The notes beneath the pieces were generated by a model. It did no database searches and had not been told where the DNA came from. It was given only the letters and a program-made list of their open reading frames with translations. This document shows, piece after piece, positions 44,913 through 53,633 of a stretch of 64,000 bases of DNA. The DNA is from Duganella sp. 1411. Lineage in GTDB: Bacteria; Pseudomonadota; Gammaproteobacteria; Burkholderiales; Burkholderiaceae_D. The first letter of the stretch is position 1, and every line of letters starts with the position of its first letter. The translations under genes and the position numbers were made by a program. Location of the stretch: contig NZ_JAFICD010000001.1 of assembly GCF_017833525.1 (NCBI RefSeq), positions 2,604,001 through 2,668,000 on the forward strand, in the 5' to 3' direction.

Positions 44913-47660
44913 TTAGAACTGCATGTTGCCCGTCATGTAGAAGGTACGGCCGAAGGTGTCGGCGTAACGCGGATCGTAGCCGACCTGGTGGCCCGACGAG
45001 GCGCGCAGCGACAGCGGCGGCTCGCGGTCCAGCAGGTTCTTGAAGCCCACGCGCACCGACGTCATCTTGGTGAAGGCGTACTTGCCCTGCCAATCCAGGG
45101 TCAGGTACGACGGCACGTGCAGACGGATGGTCTCGTTCTTGCCGCTGTCGATGTTACGCACCGAGGTTTCCGCGTCCTGGTAACCGTTACGGTAGTTCAG
45201 CGTCAGCGTGTTGCTCAGGGCGCCCGTGTCCAGCGTGCCGGCCAGGCGCACGATGTGGCGGAAGGCGACCTTGTTGTCCACGCCGAAGATGTTCAGGTTG
45301 CTGGTCCAATCGGCGTCGGTGCCCGGACGGGTGTAGTCGGCCTTCATCAGGTAGGTGCCGTTCAGGTTGGCGGTGAACTTGCCGAACGAGAAGTTATGGC
45401 GACCGATCATGTCGTAGTCGATACCCTGGGTGTGGGTGCGGCCGATGTTGAGCGACAAATCCTTGGTCGCCCAGTAGGTGTTGCCCGTGGCCGGTTCGGT
45501 GTAGGTCGTGATCAGCTCGCGGAACTTGACCGGATCGGCGAAGATCTGCTGTTCGCTGACCGACGACACGGCGTCGGTCATGCGCACGTCCCACAGGTCG
45601 GCACCGAACGAGAACGACGGCACCGGTTCGATACGGAAGCCGATCGAGTACTGCTTGGACTTCTCCGGACGCAGGTTTTCATTGCCGCCGGAAATCACGT
45701 TGTACTGCGACTTGCCTGGACGGCAGAACTCGTTGCTGGCGATCGGGCAAGCGTAGCTGCCGGCCGTGAAGCCGGCGTTGACCAGCGGCTGGGCGACGTC
45801 GAGCATGCTCGGCGCCTTGAAGCCGGTGCCGTAGGAGCCGCGCAGCAGCACCGTCTTGACCGGCTGCCAGCGCGCCGACACCTTGTAGGTGCTGGCCGAT
45901 TGCTTGTGGCCCATCTCGGTGCCGGTCAGCTTGTTGTCGATGGCGTCGATGCTGTCGTAGCGGCCGGCCAGGCTCAGTTCGAGCGACTTGACCACCGGCA
46001 GCAGCAGCTCGGAGAACACGCCATAGCTCGAGCGCGTCATGTCGTAGGCCGGCGGCGCGTTCAGGTTGTAGACCAGGTTGTTGACGGCCGCGTCCGACGG
46101 CGTCTGCTCGTAGGCGTACTCGCGGTAGTCGCCGCCCAGGCCCAGCACGGCGGCGCCGCCCGGCAAGGTGAACAGCTCGCGCGAACCGTGCGCGTCCACG
46201 CCCTTGAGCGTGGTCGACGCTTCGCGGATGGAACCGTGGAAGATCGAATTGTCGATCAGCTTTTTGGTGGCGTCGCTCTGGTTGCCGATCGGCGCGAACG
46301 GATCGAACGAACGGTTGGCCAGCATGTCGCGGAATTCCTTGGCCAGCACATAGCCGCCCACGTAGCGCTCGTCGAGCTTGTTCTGCGACCAGGTCAGGCC
46401 GGTGCCGAAGCTCCAGGCGCCGATCTCGCCCTCGGCGCCGACCACGATGTGGCGCGCGTCGGTGATGGTCTGGCTGTCGCGGGTGCCCCAGTCGTAGGTG
46501 CGGTAGTTGCCCGACACCTGCTTGACGTTGGCCGCCTGCGCCGGCGTCAGGTACGGCAGCACGTTGGCGTTGTAGGAGGCCGAGCCCGGCAGGATCGTGA
46601 ACGGCGCGGTGTTCGGCGCGATGCGGGCCGTCAGGTCCAGGCGCGACAGCGCCACTTCGGTGAACAGCGTGATGTCGTTGGTGGCCTTGAACTGGGCCTT
46701 GGTGAAGAAGCTGTCGCGCTTGTTCTGTGGAATGATCTCAACCGAGGTCACGAAGTCGAACGCGCAGTTCTGCGTGGTCGGCGTGTTGTTCAGGCTGATG
46801 TAGTTCAGCGTCGGGCAGCTGCCGTTCTTTTTCAGGTACGGGCTGAAGCCGATCGCCGGCAGGCCGCCGTTGAAGGTCAGCGCGACGTTGGCCGGCACGG
46901 TCGCGGTGCTGGTGCGGTCGTACACATAGTTCTTGCCGTTGTAGCCGAACGGCACATAGGCGGTGTCGGCGAACGAACGGTCGGTCGCTTTGATCGGCTT
47001 TTGCTCGTCATGGCGATAGCTGGCCAGGATGTTGAAGCGGTCCGTTTCCAGGTCGCCGAAACCGTAGGTGATGCTGGCGTTCTGGGCGCGGCCGGCGCTG
47101 CTGGCGGTCGGCTGCGAGTAGGTGCCCTCGACCGACAGGCCCTGGGCGTTTTTCTTCAGGATGAAGTTGATCACGCCGGCGATCGCGTCCGAGCCGTACA
47201 GCGCCGAGGCGCCGTCGGTCAGGATCTCGACGCGCTCGACCGCGCTCATCGGGATCGAATTGAGGTTGATGGTGCTGCCCGAACCGGTCGGCGCGATGCG
47301 GCGGCCGTCCAGCAGGACCAGCGTGTAGCTCTCGCCGATGTTGTGGATCGACGCGGTGGCGATGCCGCCCGAGTTCGAGCCGGCGGCGGTGGCGGAGATG
47401 CTGAAGCCCTGCATCGCCGGCAGCGCCTGGATCAGGTCGGCGACGGTGGTGGCGCCGGTCTTGGCGATCTGTTCCTGGCTCAGGCGCTGCACCGGCAGCG
47501 CGCCTTCGACGGCGATACGCTTGATGCTCGAACCGGTGATCTCTACCTTTTGGATAGCTTCTTCTTGCGCAAAGGCGTGGCCGGTCATCAGTACCGTGCC
47601 GGTCAGTACGCTCAGGGCTATGCGCACCGAGCGCACGCCGATTTTTTCTTGAAATACCAT
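44913..47660 (-). CDS. TonB-dependent outer-membrane receptor
   Basis: A 915-residue outer-membrane receptor. A signal peptide (about 1-31, ending GHAFAQ) is followed by a plug domain (VEITGSSIKRIAVEGALPVQ, TTVADLIQALPAMQG, LVLLDGRRIAP, VERVEILTDGASALYGSDAI, AGVINFILKK) and a large beta-barrel ending in the aromatic TGNMQF. The substrate is not predictable. The style (SGGIATASIHNIGESYTLVL) matches a broad group often linked to complex carbohydrate or peptide uptake rather than a specific siderophore. The gene is monocistronic, with GGGAG before the ATG; no TonB/ExbB gene or sensor is nearby. Confidence 0.93.
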   Translation of the reverse strand: MVFQEKIGVRSVRIALSVLTGTVLMTGHAFAQEEAIQKVEITGSSIKRIAVEGALPVQRLSQEQIAKTGATTVADLIQALPAMQGFSISATAAGSNSGGIATASIHNIGESYTLVLLDGRRIAPTGSGSTINLNSIPMSAVERVEILTDGASALYGSDAIAGVINFILKKNAQGLSVEGTYSQPTASSAGRAQNASITYGFGDLETDRFNILASYRHDEQKPIKATDRSFADTAYVPFGYNGKNYVYDRTSTATVPANVALTFNGGLPAIGFSPYLKKNGSCPTLNYISLNNTPTTQNCAFDFVTSVEIIPQNKRDSFFTKAQFKATNDITLFTEVALSRLDLTARIAPNTAPFTILPGSASYNANVLPYLTPAQAANVKQVSGNYRTYDWGTRDSQTITDARHIVVGAEGEIGAWSFGTGLTWSQNKLDERYVGGYVLAKEFRDMLANRSFDPFAPIGNQSDATKKLIDNSIFHGSIREASTTLKGVDAHGSRELFTLPGGAAVLGLGGDYREYAYEQTPSDAAVNNLVYNLNAPPAYDMTRSSYGVFSELLLPVVKSLELSLAGRYDSIDAIDNKLTGTEMGHKQSASTYKVSARWQPVKTVLLRGSYGTGFKAPSMLDVAQPLVNAGFTAGSYACPIASNEFCRPGKSQYNVISGGNENLRPEKSKQYSIGFRIEPVPSFSFGADLWDVRMTDAVSSVSEQQIFADPVKFRELITTYTEPATGNTYWATKDLSLNIGRTHTQGIDYDMIGRHNFSFGKFTANLNGTYLMKADYTRPGTDADWTSNLNIFGVDNKVAFRHIVRLAGTLDTGALSNTLTLNYRNGYQDAETSVRNIDSGKNETIRLHVPSYLTLDWQGKYAFTKMTSVRVGFKNLLDREPPLSLRASSGHQVGYDPRYADTFGRTFYMTGNMQF

Positions 47661-48297
47661 TCAAACTCCCGATTTATGGACGTGAAAATCGCGAGCAATG
47701 TGAGGGGTGTACTTGTGGTACGGGGACTGTGAGACCATTGCGACAATGCTAACGCTCGCCGGGCCGGGCCACGGCATGCAGTCGCGTCGGATGCAAGGAA
47801 ATTCAGGGAGCCGAAGTTATCAACATTGCTCTTCGATAATCAATTATCGTGGCAATCGGCAAGCTTGAAGAGAGTTAGTTACGACATTTCGCGGCGCCCG
47901 GCCCGCAAATTCGCCACAAACAGCACAAGTTCGCTTGATACAATACTTTACAAAATTTTATATCGCCCATCCACCCCTCCGACAGGAATAAAACGTCGGT
48001 TTTTTACAACGACAAACTTATAAAAATGCACAGATTTAGTGCGTTGTATTAACACGTCAATAATTAATCGAAAAAATGACGAGGTACGTCAATAAACGTC
48101 GCCACCGGGTCACATCCGCTCACCGCTTGTTGGTCACCGCCACCGCGCCGCCGGTGCCGCCAGGAATGGTGTGCGGGCTCGGCAGTCGCATTGTGCGCGC
48201 TCAAAGGGCCTCCCGATCGTGCGCCTACCATGGTTTGAGCGGGCTCAGAAGCCGCCCGCGATGAGATACCGATCTCACACTTTCCAAGGAGATGAAA
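47661..48297. other. AT-rich divergent intergenic region
   Basis: No convincing gene in 637 nt. From about 47820 to 48070 the DNA is clearly more AT-rich than its surroundings. It holds an inverted repeat CGATAAT-CA-ATTATCG (47834-47849) and, at 48087-48099, a 13-base match (one mismatch) to the end of the reductase gene at 52272 (GTCAATAAAC-TC). The promoters of the TonB receptor and the 48298 gene must lie here. Confidence 0.6.
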
Positions 48298-49194
48298 ATG
48301 GCTACCGTATTCAAACCCGGCGACGAGCAATTGCAACAACTGGTCGCCGCGCGACGCGACGAGGTCGTGCGTCTGCAGCAATCCGAAGCGCTGCAACTTC
48401 AGGACATCGCAACCAAGGGCGAGGCCCGCGTCAAGGAAATACATGACGGCTTGCCCGCGGAACTGGTCGCGTTCATGGACCAGCAGAGCAAGGCGCAGGA
48501 TGACGCCAGCACCGAGGCCAGGCGCGAGGTGGAGGAGATCAAGAACCAGCTGATCGCCGCGCCCGTCGCCGCCGAAGGCGAAACCGCCGTCCACCCGGGT
48601 CTGGCCGGCAACCAGTTGCTCGCGGCCAGCGCGCTGGGCTGGTTCTCCCCGTACTATGGCGTCCTGCACTGGTCGGACGGCACGGTGGTCTGGGAAGGCT
48701 ACAATCCCGGCGACATCGACTTGTGGGACTGGGCCGAGGGCGCCGGCACGGGCAACGGCGGAACCGGTGCCGCGTCCAGAACGCTGATCATGGATTGGTG
48801 GTTCACCTACATACCGAGCAGCAGCGGCTATTACAACCATTACGTCTCGGTGCCGTACCACGGCTTTTACATCGTCCGGGCCTTCGACGATTGGTTTACA
48901 TCCAAGGAAGCGCAGGCTCGGATCGACTTGTCGGCCGTCGGCTACCAATATGGCTACAAGGCCACGAGCAGCGTCAACCTGTTCAACATGCGCGGCACGT
49001 ATATCAACACCTCCGGTCGCTTCGATGGCTCGCGCACCATGATCTATACGGACATGCTGGCCGCCGACCGGGCGTATTTGAGGGTATCGTCGTCCTTCAA
49101 CGTCTACGCCCGCGGTAGCGGCTCGTACGCGCAGTTGAACTTCAACGACGGCGCCGCCAACTACATCGGCGTACCGTGGGTCTATGTCTACTAA
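48298..49194 (+). CDS. Orphan hypothetical protein, helical N-part and Trp/Tyr-rich beta C-part
   Basis: A 298-residue protein that I cannot place in a family. Residues 1-90 look helical and possibly coiled-coil (LQQLVAARRDEVVRLQQSEA, ELVAFMDQQSKAQDDASTEA). From about 105 the sequence turns into a tryptophan/tyrosine-rich, strand-like region (GWFSPYYGVLHWSDGTVVWE, MDWWFTYIPSSSGYYNHYVS, ending GVPWVYVY). There is no signal peptide and no membrane helix. The ATG at 48298 has AAGGAG at 7 nt; the ATG two codons earlier would leave no space for it. It stands alone in accessory DNA between a TonB receptor and an RHS element. Confidence 0.75.
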   Translation: MATVFKPGDEQLQQLVAARRDEVVRLQQSEALQLQDIATKGEARVKEIHDGLPAELVAFMDQQSKAQDDASTEARREVEEIKNQLIAAPVAAEGETAVHPGLAGNQLLAASALGWFSPYYGVLHWSDGTVVWEGYNPGDIDLWDWAEGAGTGNGGTGAASRTLIMDWWFTYIPSSSGYYNHYVSVPYHGFYIVRAFDDWFTSKEAQARIDLSAVGYQYGYKATSSVNLFNMRGTYINTSGRFDGSRTMIYTDMLAADRAYLRVSSSFNVYARGSGSYAQLNFNDGAANYIGVPWVYVY

Positions 49195-49203
49195 GGGCGA
49201 ACA

Positions 49204-49232
49204 AACGGGGCTCGTGACGGGTCCCGTTTTTA
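49204..49232 (+). terminator. Possible intrinsic terminator after the orphan gene
   Basis: A short stem AACGGG/CCCGTT (49204-49228) is followed by five Ts, 9 nt after the stop codon. The stem is weak with a long loop. Confidence 0.45.
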
Positions 49233-49273
49233 TCCAACCGGCGATCGACCATCGCTGGTCGCCAAATTGATTT

Positions 49274-49300
49274 AATACACATCACGTTGGCAACGCTTTT
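49274..49300. repeat. Direct repeat of the reductase 3' end (distal copy)
   Basis: These 27 bases match 52274-52300 at 25 positions. The core ACATCACGTTGG is exact. Read on the minus strand they would encode CQRDVY then a TAA stop, mirroring YQRDVY-stop of the reductase gene. The copies lie 3000 bp apart and bracket the RHS module. Confidence 0.8.
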
Positions 49301-49403
49301 TCACGCGCCCTTGGATGGCGCAATGCTCAACCTGCCCCCTGGGCCTCGAATGTCAGCATTGAGCCGAACTACCTGCTGCCCCCCGTGCCGTGCGAGCTGG
49401 TCC

Positions 49404-49742
49404 CTAGCGTCCGAACCTCGCCCGGCGTACAACGCAACGATTTAGCTCGTCTATAGCACAGTCAAGCTCGAAAATACATACGAGTTGGTCGTCCGTGCAA
49501 TGGAAAAGCCCGTGTGCGCCTTCGTCGGAATCTGAACTTGAGCCACTGTCCGCGAAAGACTCAGGGTCCTGAAAGTATAGAAGCGTATCTCCATGCTTCA
49601 GCGCATCGCGTCCTATGAAGATCAGTGTTCGCAAATCTGGGATAAGCAGTTTCTCGTCAAAGTAATTCAACATGAAATAGGCTTTCCCCACCTCAAGATC
49701 TAGCGCCACAACCGGAACTGGAAAAGTATTCGTAGTATTCAT
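49404..49742 (-). CDS. Small acidic protein, candidate RHS immunity protein
   Basis: A 112-residue acidic protein. It begins MNTTNTFPVPVVALDLEVGK and continues YFMLNYFDEKLLIPDLRTLI, FIGRDALKHGDTLLYFQDPE, then ELDCAIDELNRCVVRRARFG. I do not know a named family. It starts 7 nt after the stop of the RHS gene on the same strand, the place where RHS/CDI elements carry the gene that protects against their own C-terminal toxin. The call as an immunity protein rests on position, size and acidity. Its base composition, like that of the RHS gene, is lower in GC than the core genes around it. Confidence 0.6.
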   Translation of the reverse strand: MNTTNTFPVPVVALDLEVGKAYFMLNYFDEKLLIPDLRTLIFIGRDALKHGDTLLYFQDPESFADSGSSSDSDEGAHGLFHCTDDQLVCIFELDCAIDELNRCVVRRARFGR

Positions 49743-49749
49743 ATTTACC

Positions 49750-52023
49750 CTATCGAGTTACCGCGCCGCCCACGACCAGCGCCGGGACTGTTATTTCCGG
49801 CGCTAATATCAATCCGCCGATCACCAGTAAGCATGCACCCGTAGTGCAAGTGGCAGAATTTCTTTGACAAAAATTTTTCTCGGGCCGTTGGCAGCTGCAG
49901 CTCACTGGACCATCGACCCAACCTCGACCGGAAAGCCCACCTGAACTGGACTGAATCTTAAATGTTTGTGGAACTACACAACTCTCAACTGGATCTGGAG
50001 AGCATTGCTGTGTACAAGCGTTTAGCTCTGGAGCAGTGCAAGCTCTGAAGCGACGCGCAGGGTACTCCTTCGGCGGCTCGAGTCCAAGTGGATCAGTAGA
50101 GGTCAAGGGGTTATTCGCAACATACGCGTAGGTGTTGATACCACCCGCAAGCCCGATCGGATCGCTTTGCACATAACGCCCCGTCTGCGGATCATAATCC
50201 CGATGATAATTGTAGTAAAGGCTGGTTTCCTTATCATAATATTGGCCAGGAAACCGTAGATTGTAAGAAAATCTACCCTGTCCCCGCGAGATGTCGTTGG
50301 GCGGCGATGTGCCAAACGGATCAGCCAAGTCCCAGCGCCAAACGATATCATTGTCTGTGGAGTTGGTTATGACGCGCGGCGTGTTTATTTGGTCATTGTA
50401 GATGTACTATACGCCGGAATTCATTGGTTCGCTTATATTCCCGCTTTTCAATATAGCTATCGGCAAGTTTCCAAGATATACCGTTTCCTCGATCATCGTT
50501 CCATCCGAGCCATATTCACCGATTAATTGACCAAACTCGTCATAAATGAAGTGCGTTGTTTCGCTGGGGGCCTTGTCGGAGGAGCCAATTTTAACTATTT
50601 TTGATGCACGTTGATCCAATCCATTGTGCCGATAAGTGCCGCTGACCGTGCCGGATTGCGCCGACTGCAACCGGCCCCGAGCGTTGTAAATATAGTTGAT
50701 CGTGCCATCGGTGACGAGATTGCCCGCCGCGTCATAGACGTTGGTTTTGCTCGGCAGCGGGCCGGTGGTGTTTTGCAGTTGATTGCTCGACGGATTGATC
50801 GTATTGAGGATGGCTTGCCCGCCATACGCCAACTGCGTGCGGTTGCCACTGGCATCGTATTGATAGCGCGCGGTGGTGCCGTTCCCGATGAAGGTGGTCA
50901 AACGATCCAGATCGTCATAGGCGTAGCTTTGGTTAAGGCTCGCCGTCAAATCACCGGGAAGTCCGCTGCCGACGTGTTCGGTTTTCGTAATACGCCCGCC
51001 AGCATCGTATGTGATGGTACGAATCGCGCCGCCCTTGAGTACATTGCCAAGTGGGAAGCGCGTGAGGCGTCCGCTCAAATTAAACTCGCGGAAGTAGCGG
51101 TTCGGCATCGCGGCGCTATGATTGCCCCATTGCCATGACCGCACCGGGCCAAAGGGTTGGTATTCGATTTCGCTCAATAACGCCACAGGCGTGGTCGCGC
51201 CGGCCTTGAGCACTGACATGGCGGAGGCACGGCCATCCGCGCCATATTCGATGGCAACGTGGTTGCCGCTGGGGTAGGCGATGTCGACAACTTTGCCGTT
51301 GGCGGGGCCGCTCGCGCCGTAGACGTAGCCGACGATGAAAGACTTCTGGCTGCCCCCGCTGACGATCGCCGTTTTGCTGATCAGACGACCGGCGTTGTCG
51401 TACATGTAGCTCGTGTGCCCAGACTCATCGATCATTTTACTCAGGCGGCCGACCGCCCCGGCCGACCCCGCGTCGTATTCGAATGTACTTGGCACGCCGC
51501 TGGCGTAGGCGACGCGGGTAATACGGCCCAACGCGTCGTGGTCGAAGGTTGTCAGCTGTCCGCGCGCGTCCCTGGCGGACGTGAGGTTGCCCGCCGCGTC
51601 GAATGTTCTTGCGGTGACGCCCGTATCCGGGCTGGCCAAGCCCGTTTGATTGCCCAAACCGTCGACCGTGTACTGCGTCGACAAATTTCGTGGATCTCTT
51701 ACGCCTGTGAGCTGATTGCTCGCATCGTGGCTGTATGCGATCACCGGCGGCGACGCCCCCGCGACAGGCGCGGGAAGCTGCCGCTGCACTAGACGATTCG
51801 ATGTGTCGTAGCGCTGGGTGGTAACGCGGCCCAGCGGATCGATAATACGGGTGACGTTGCCGTTGGCGTCGTATTCATATCGGATGGTGGATGCTTGTGG
51901 TGTTTGCGCGGCCGCGTTCGCGCAATTCGTTGTCAGTGCCCAAACCGCCGTTGCCAGAAGGAGGAACAATCTCTTGAAATGACGCGCTATCGTTTTGAAG
52001 ATGAATTTAGGTGTGCTGAACAT
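49750..52023 (-). pseudogene. RHS/YD-repeat protein interrupted by an in-frame amber codon
   Basis: An RHS protein of 757 codons, with one internal TAG at codon 539 (50407-50409). The signal peptide (FLLLATAVWALTTNCANAAA) is preceded by GAAGGAAG and ATG 52023. YD repeats follow (IRYEYDANGNVTRIIDPLGR, LTTFDHDALGRITRVAYASG and others). After the TAG the frame continues without shift: YIYNDQINTPRVITNSTDND, RDYDPQTGRYVQSDPIGLAG, the hyperconserved RHS core. A variable tip of about 110 residues follows, with ten cysteines and a hydrophobic end (LLVIGGLILAPEITVPALVV). In homologs the TAG position is a tyrosine or phenylalanine. The parts could be made separately, by readthrough, or not at all. Confidence 0.85.
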
Positions 52024-52271
52024 ATGCTTCCTTCGAATCCATGGATCGACCAGCCATGCAAAGCGGCTGGAGGTTCGCATCCGGGCGAGAAGGACAACCA
52101 TCCCAACAATCAGATGCCAGGATAAGGCTAGATTTCTTTTCAGCGAGTATGTTGATTAAAGATTAATAAAAGTTAATTTACCACACACCGTTTGTTTATT
52201 ATCAATCAATACAATATGCATTTATTTCTCAATAAATAATAATTGCTAGAGGCAATATTGCAGGCCATAAG
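52024..52271. other. AT-rich upstream region of the RHS gene
   Basis: About 250 nt with no gene. It contains a strongly AT-rich stretch (about 52140-52260), and abuts the direct repeat at the end of the reductase gene. It should carry the RHS promoter; its composition contrasts sharply with the GC-rich reductase gene on its other side. Confidence 0.6.
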
Positions 52272-53633
52272 TCAATAAACATCACGTTGGTAACGCTTTT
52301 CGGTTACCAATTCATCTAATTGCTCACGCCCTAAAATCGCCTCGAGCGCCTGATGGACGCCGGCCGCCATGCCCTGCAAGCTGCCGCAAACATAGATCGC
52401 GGCGCCGTCGGCCACCCAGGCGCGCAGCCGGTCGGCGCGGGCGGGCAGCAGGTCCTGCACATAGCGCGCGGCGCCGCCGTCGCGCGACCACGCCAGGTCC
52501 AGTTCGAGCAGGCCGTCGCGCGCCCACGCCTCCAGCTCGTCGCGGTAGTGGAAGTCGTGCGCGGCGTTGCGCTCGCCAAACAGCAGCCAGTTGCGGCCCT
52601 GCCCGGCCAGCGCCCGCGCCCGCAAATGCCCGCGCAGGCCGGCGATGCCGCTGCCGTTGCCGATCAAAATCAATGGCCGCGCCGCGTTGTCCTCGAGCCG
52701 GAAACGGCGGTGCTGGCGCAGCCGCAGCCGCACCGTCTGGCCCGGTTCGGCCTGCCGCGTCAGCCAGCCCGACGCCACGCCGTGGCAGCCGTCGGCGTGG
52801 CTGTGCAGGCGCACCAGCAGATGCACCTTGCCGTCGGCCGGAACCGAGGCGATCGAATATTCGCGCGGGCGCGCCGGCTCGGCCGGCGCGGCGATCTGCA
52901 CCAGATCGCCCGACTCCCACGCCGGCGCCGCGCCGTCCGGCGGCGTCAGCTCCAGATGGTAGACCGGCGCGCCGGCGCTGCCCGGGTTGAGCGGCACGCG
53001 CGCGCTCAAGCGCCAATCCTCGAACGCCGGCGCGTCCCAGTCCGGCGCGTCGCTGGTGCCGGCCAGGTGGCTCAACTGCTGGCGCCAGCGCGCGATGGCG
53101 GCGTCGGCGCTGCGGTCGACCTCGACGCGCGGGAACAGGCTCTGCGCGCCCTGCCGCTGCAGCCAGCCGTCCAGCGCGCGGCCGAAGGCGCAGAACTGCG
53201 CGTAGGCGCTGTCGCCCAGCGCCAGCACGGCGTAGTGCAGGTGCGCCAGCGGCAGCGCGCCGGTCATCAGGCGCGCGGCGAAGGCGGCGGCGGCGTCCGG
53301 CGCGTCGCCCTCGCCGTAGGTGCTAACCAGGAACAGCACGCGCTCGGCGCGGCGCAGGTCGTCGGCGCCGAGCTCGGACAGCTCGCTCAGCTGGGCGGCG
53401 ATGCCGGCCAGCCGCAAGGTCGCCAGGGTTTGCGCCGCCAGCGCCTCGGCGTTGCCGGTCTGGCTGGCGTAGGCGACGATCCATCCGGGCGCGGCCGCCG
53501 CCTCGGCGCGGGCGCGCAGCGTCGCCTGGCGTTTGCGGCGGTGGCGCAGCCACGGCATCAGGCACACCAGGCCGTAGCTCGCGCCCAGGGCGGCCACCAG
53601 CATCAACCGGGTCGGGTCGTCGGTCCAGATCAT
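52272..53633 (-). CDS. Membrane-anchored flavodoxin/ferredoxin-reductase-type flavoprotein
   Basis: A 453-residue diflavin reductase resembling the sulfite reductase flavoprotein family. A membrane helix (LMLVAALGASYGLVCLMPWL) is followed by a flavodoxin-like FMN domain (VAYASQTGNAEALAAQTLAT, FLVSTYGEGDAPDAA, LALGDSAYAQFCAFGRALDG). Next come an FAD domain (PREYSIAS) and an NADPH domain (LILIGNGSGIAGLRGHL, IYVCGSLQGMAAGV) with a terminal tyrosine. It should pass electrons from NADPH to a membrane or periplasmic acceptor, here probably the PepSY/DUF2271 partners. Its ATG overlaps the apbE stop by four bases (ATGA). Last gene of the operon. Confidence 0.9.
   Translation of the reverse strand: MIWTDDPTRLMLVAALGASYGLVCLMPWLRHRRKRQATLRARAEAAAAPGWIVAYASQTGNAEALAAQTLATLRLAGIAAQLSELSELGADDLRRAERVLFLVSTYGEGDAPDAAAAFAARLMTGALPLAHLHYAVLALGDSAYAQFCAFGRALDGWLQRQGAQSLFPRVEVDRSADAAIARWRQQLSHLAGTSDAPDWDAPAFEDWRLSARVPLNPGSAGAPVYHLELTPPDGAAPAWESGDLVQIAAPAEPARPREYSIASVPADGKVHLLVRLHSHADGCHGVASGWLTRQAEPGQTVRLRLRQHRRFRLEDNAARPLILIGNGSGIAGLRGHLRARALAGQGRNWLLFGERNAAHDFHYRDELEAWARDGLLELDLAWSRDGGAARYVQDLLPARADRLRAWVADGAAIYVCGSLQGMAAGVHQALEAILGREQLDELVTEKRYQRDVY
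52274..52300. repeat. Direct repeat at the reductase 3' end (proximal copy)
   Basis: The last codons of the reductase gene. They match 49274-49300 at 25 of 27 positions (core ACATCACGTTGG). The pair brackets the RHS gene and the candidate immunity gene. Confidence 0.8.

Noticed and set aside
47826..48023. 65-codon plus-strand frame in the AT-rich gap
   Set aside because: No ribosome site and no recognisable protein; AT-rich DNA, most likely non-coding.
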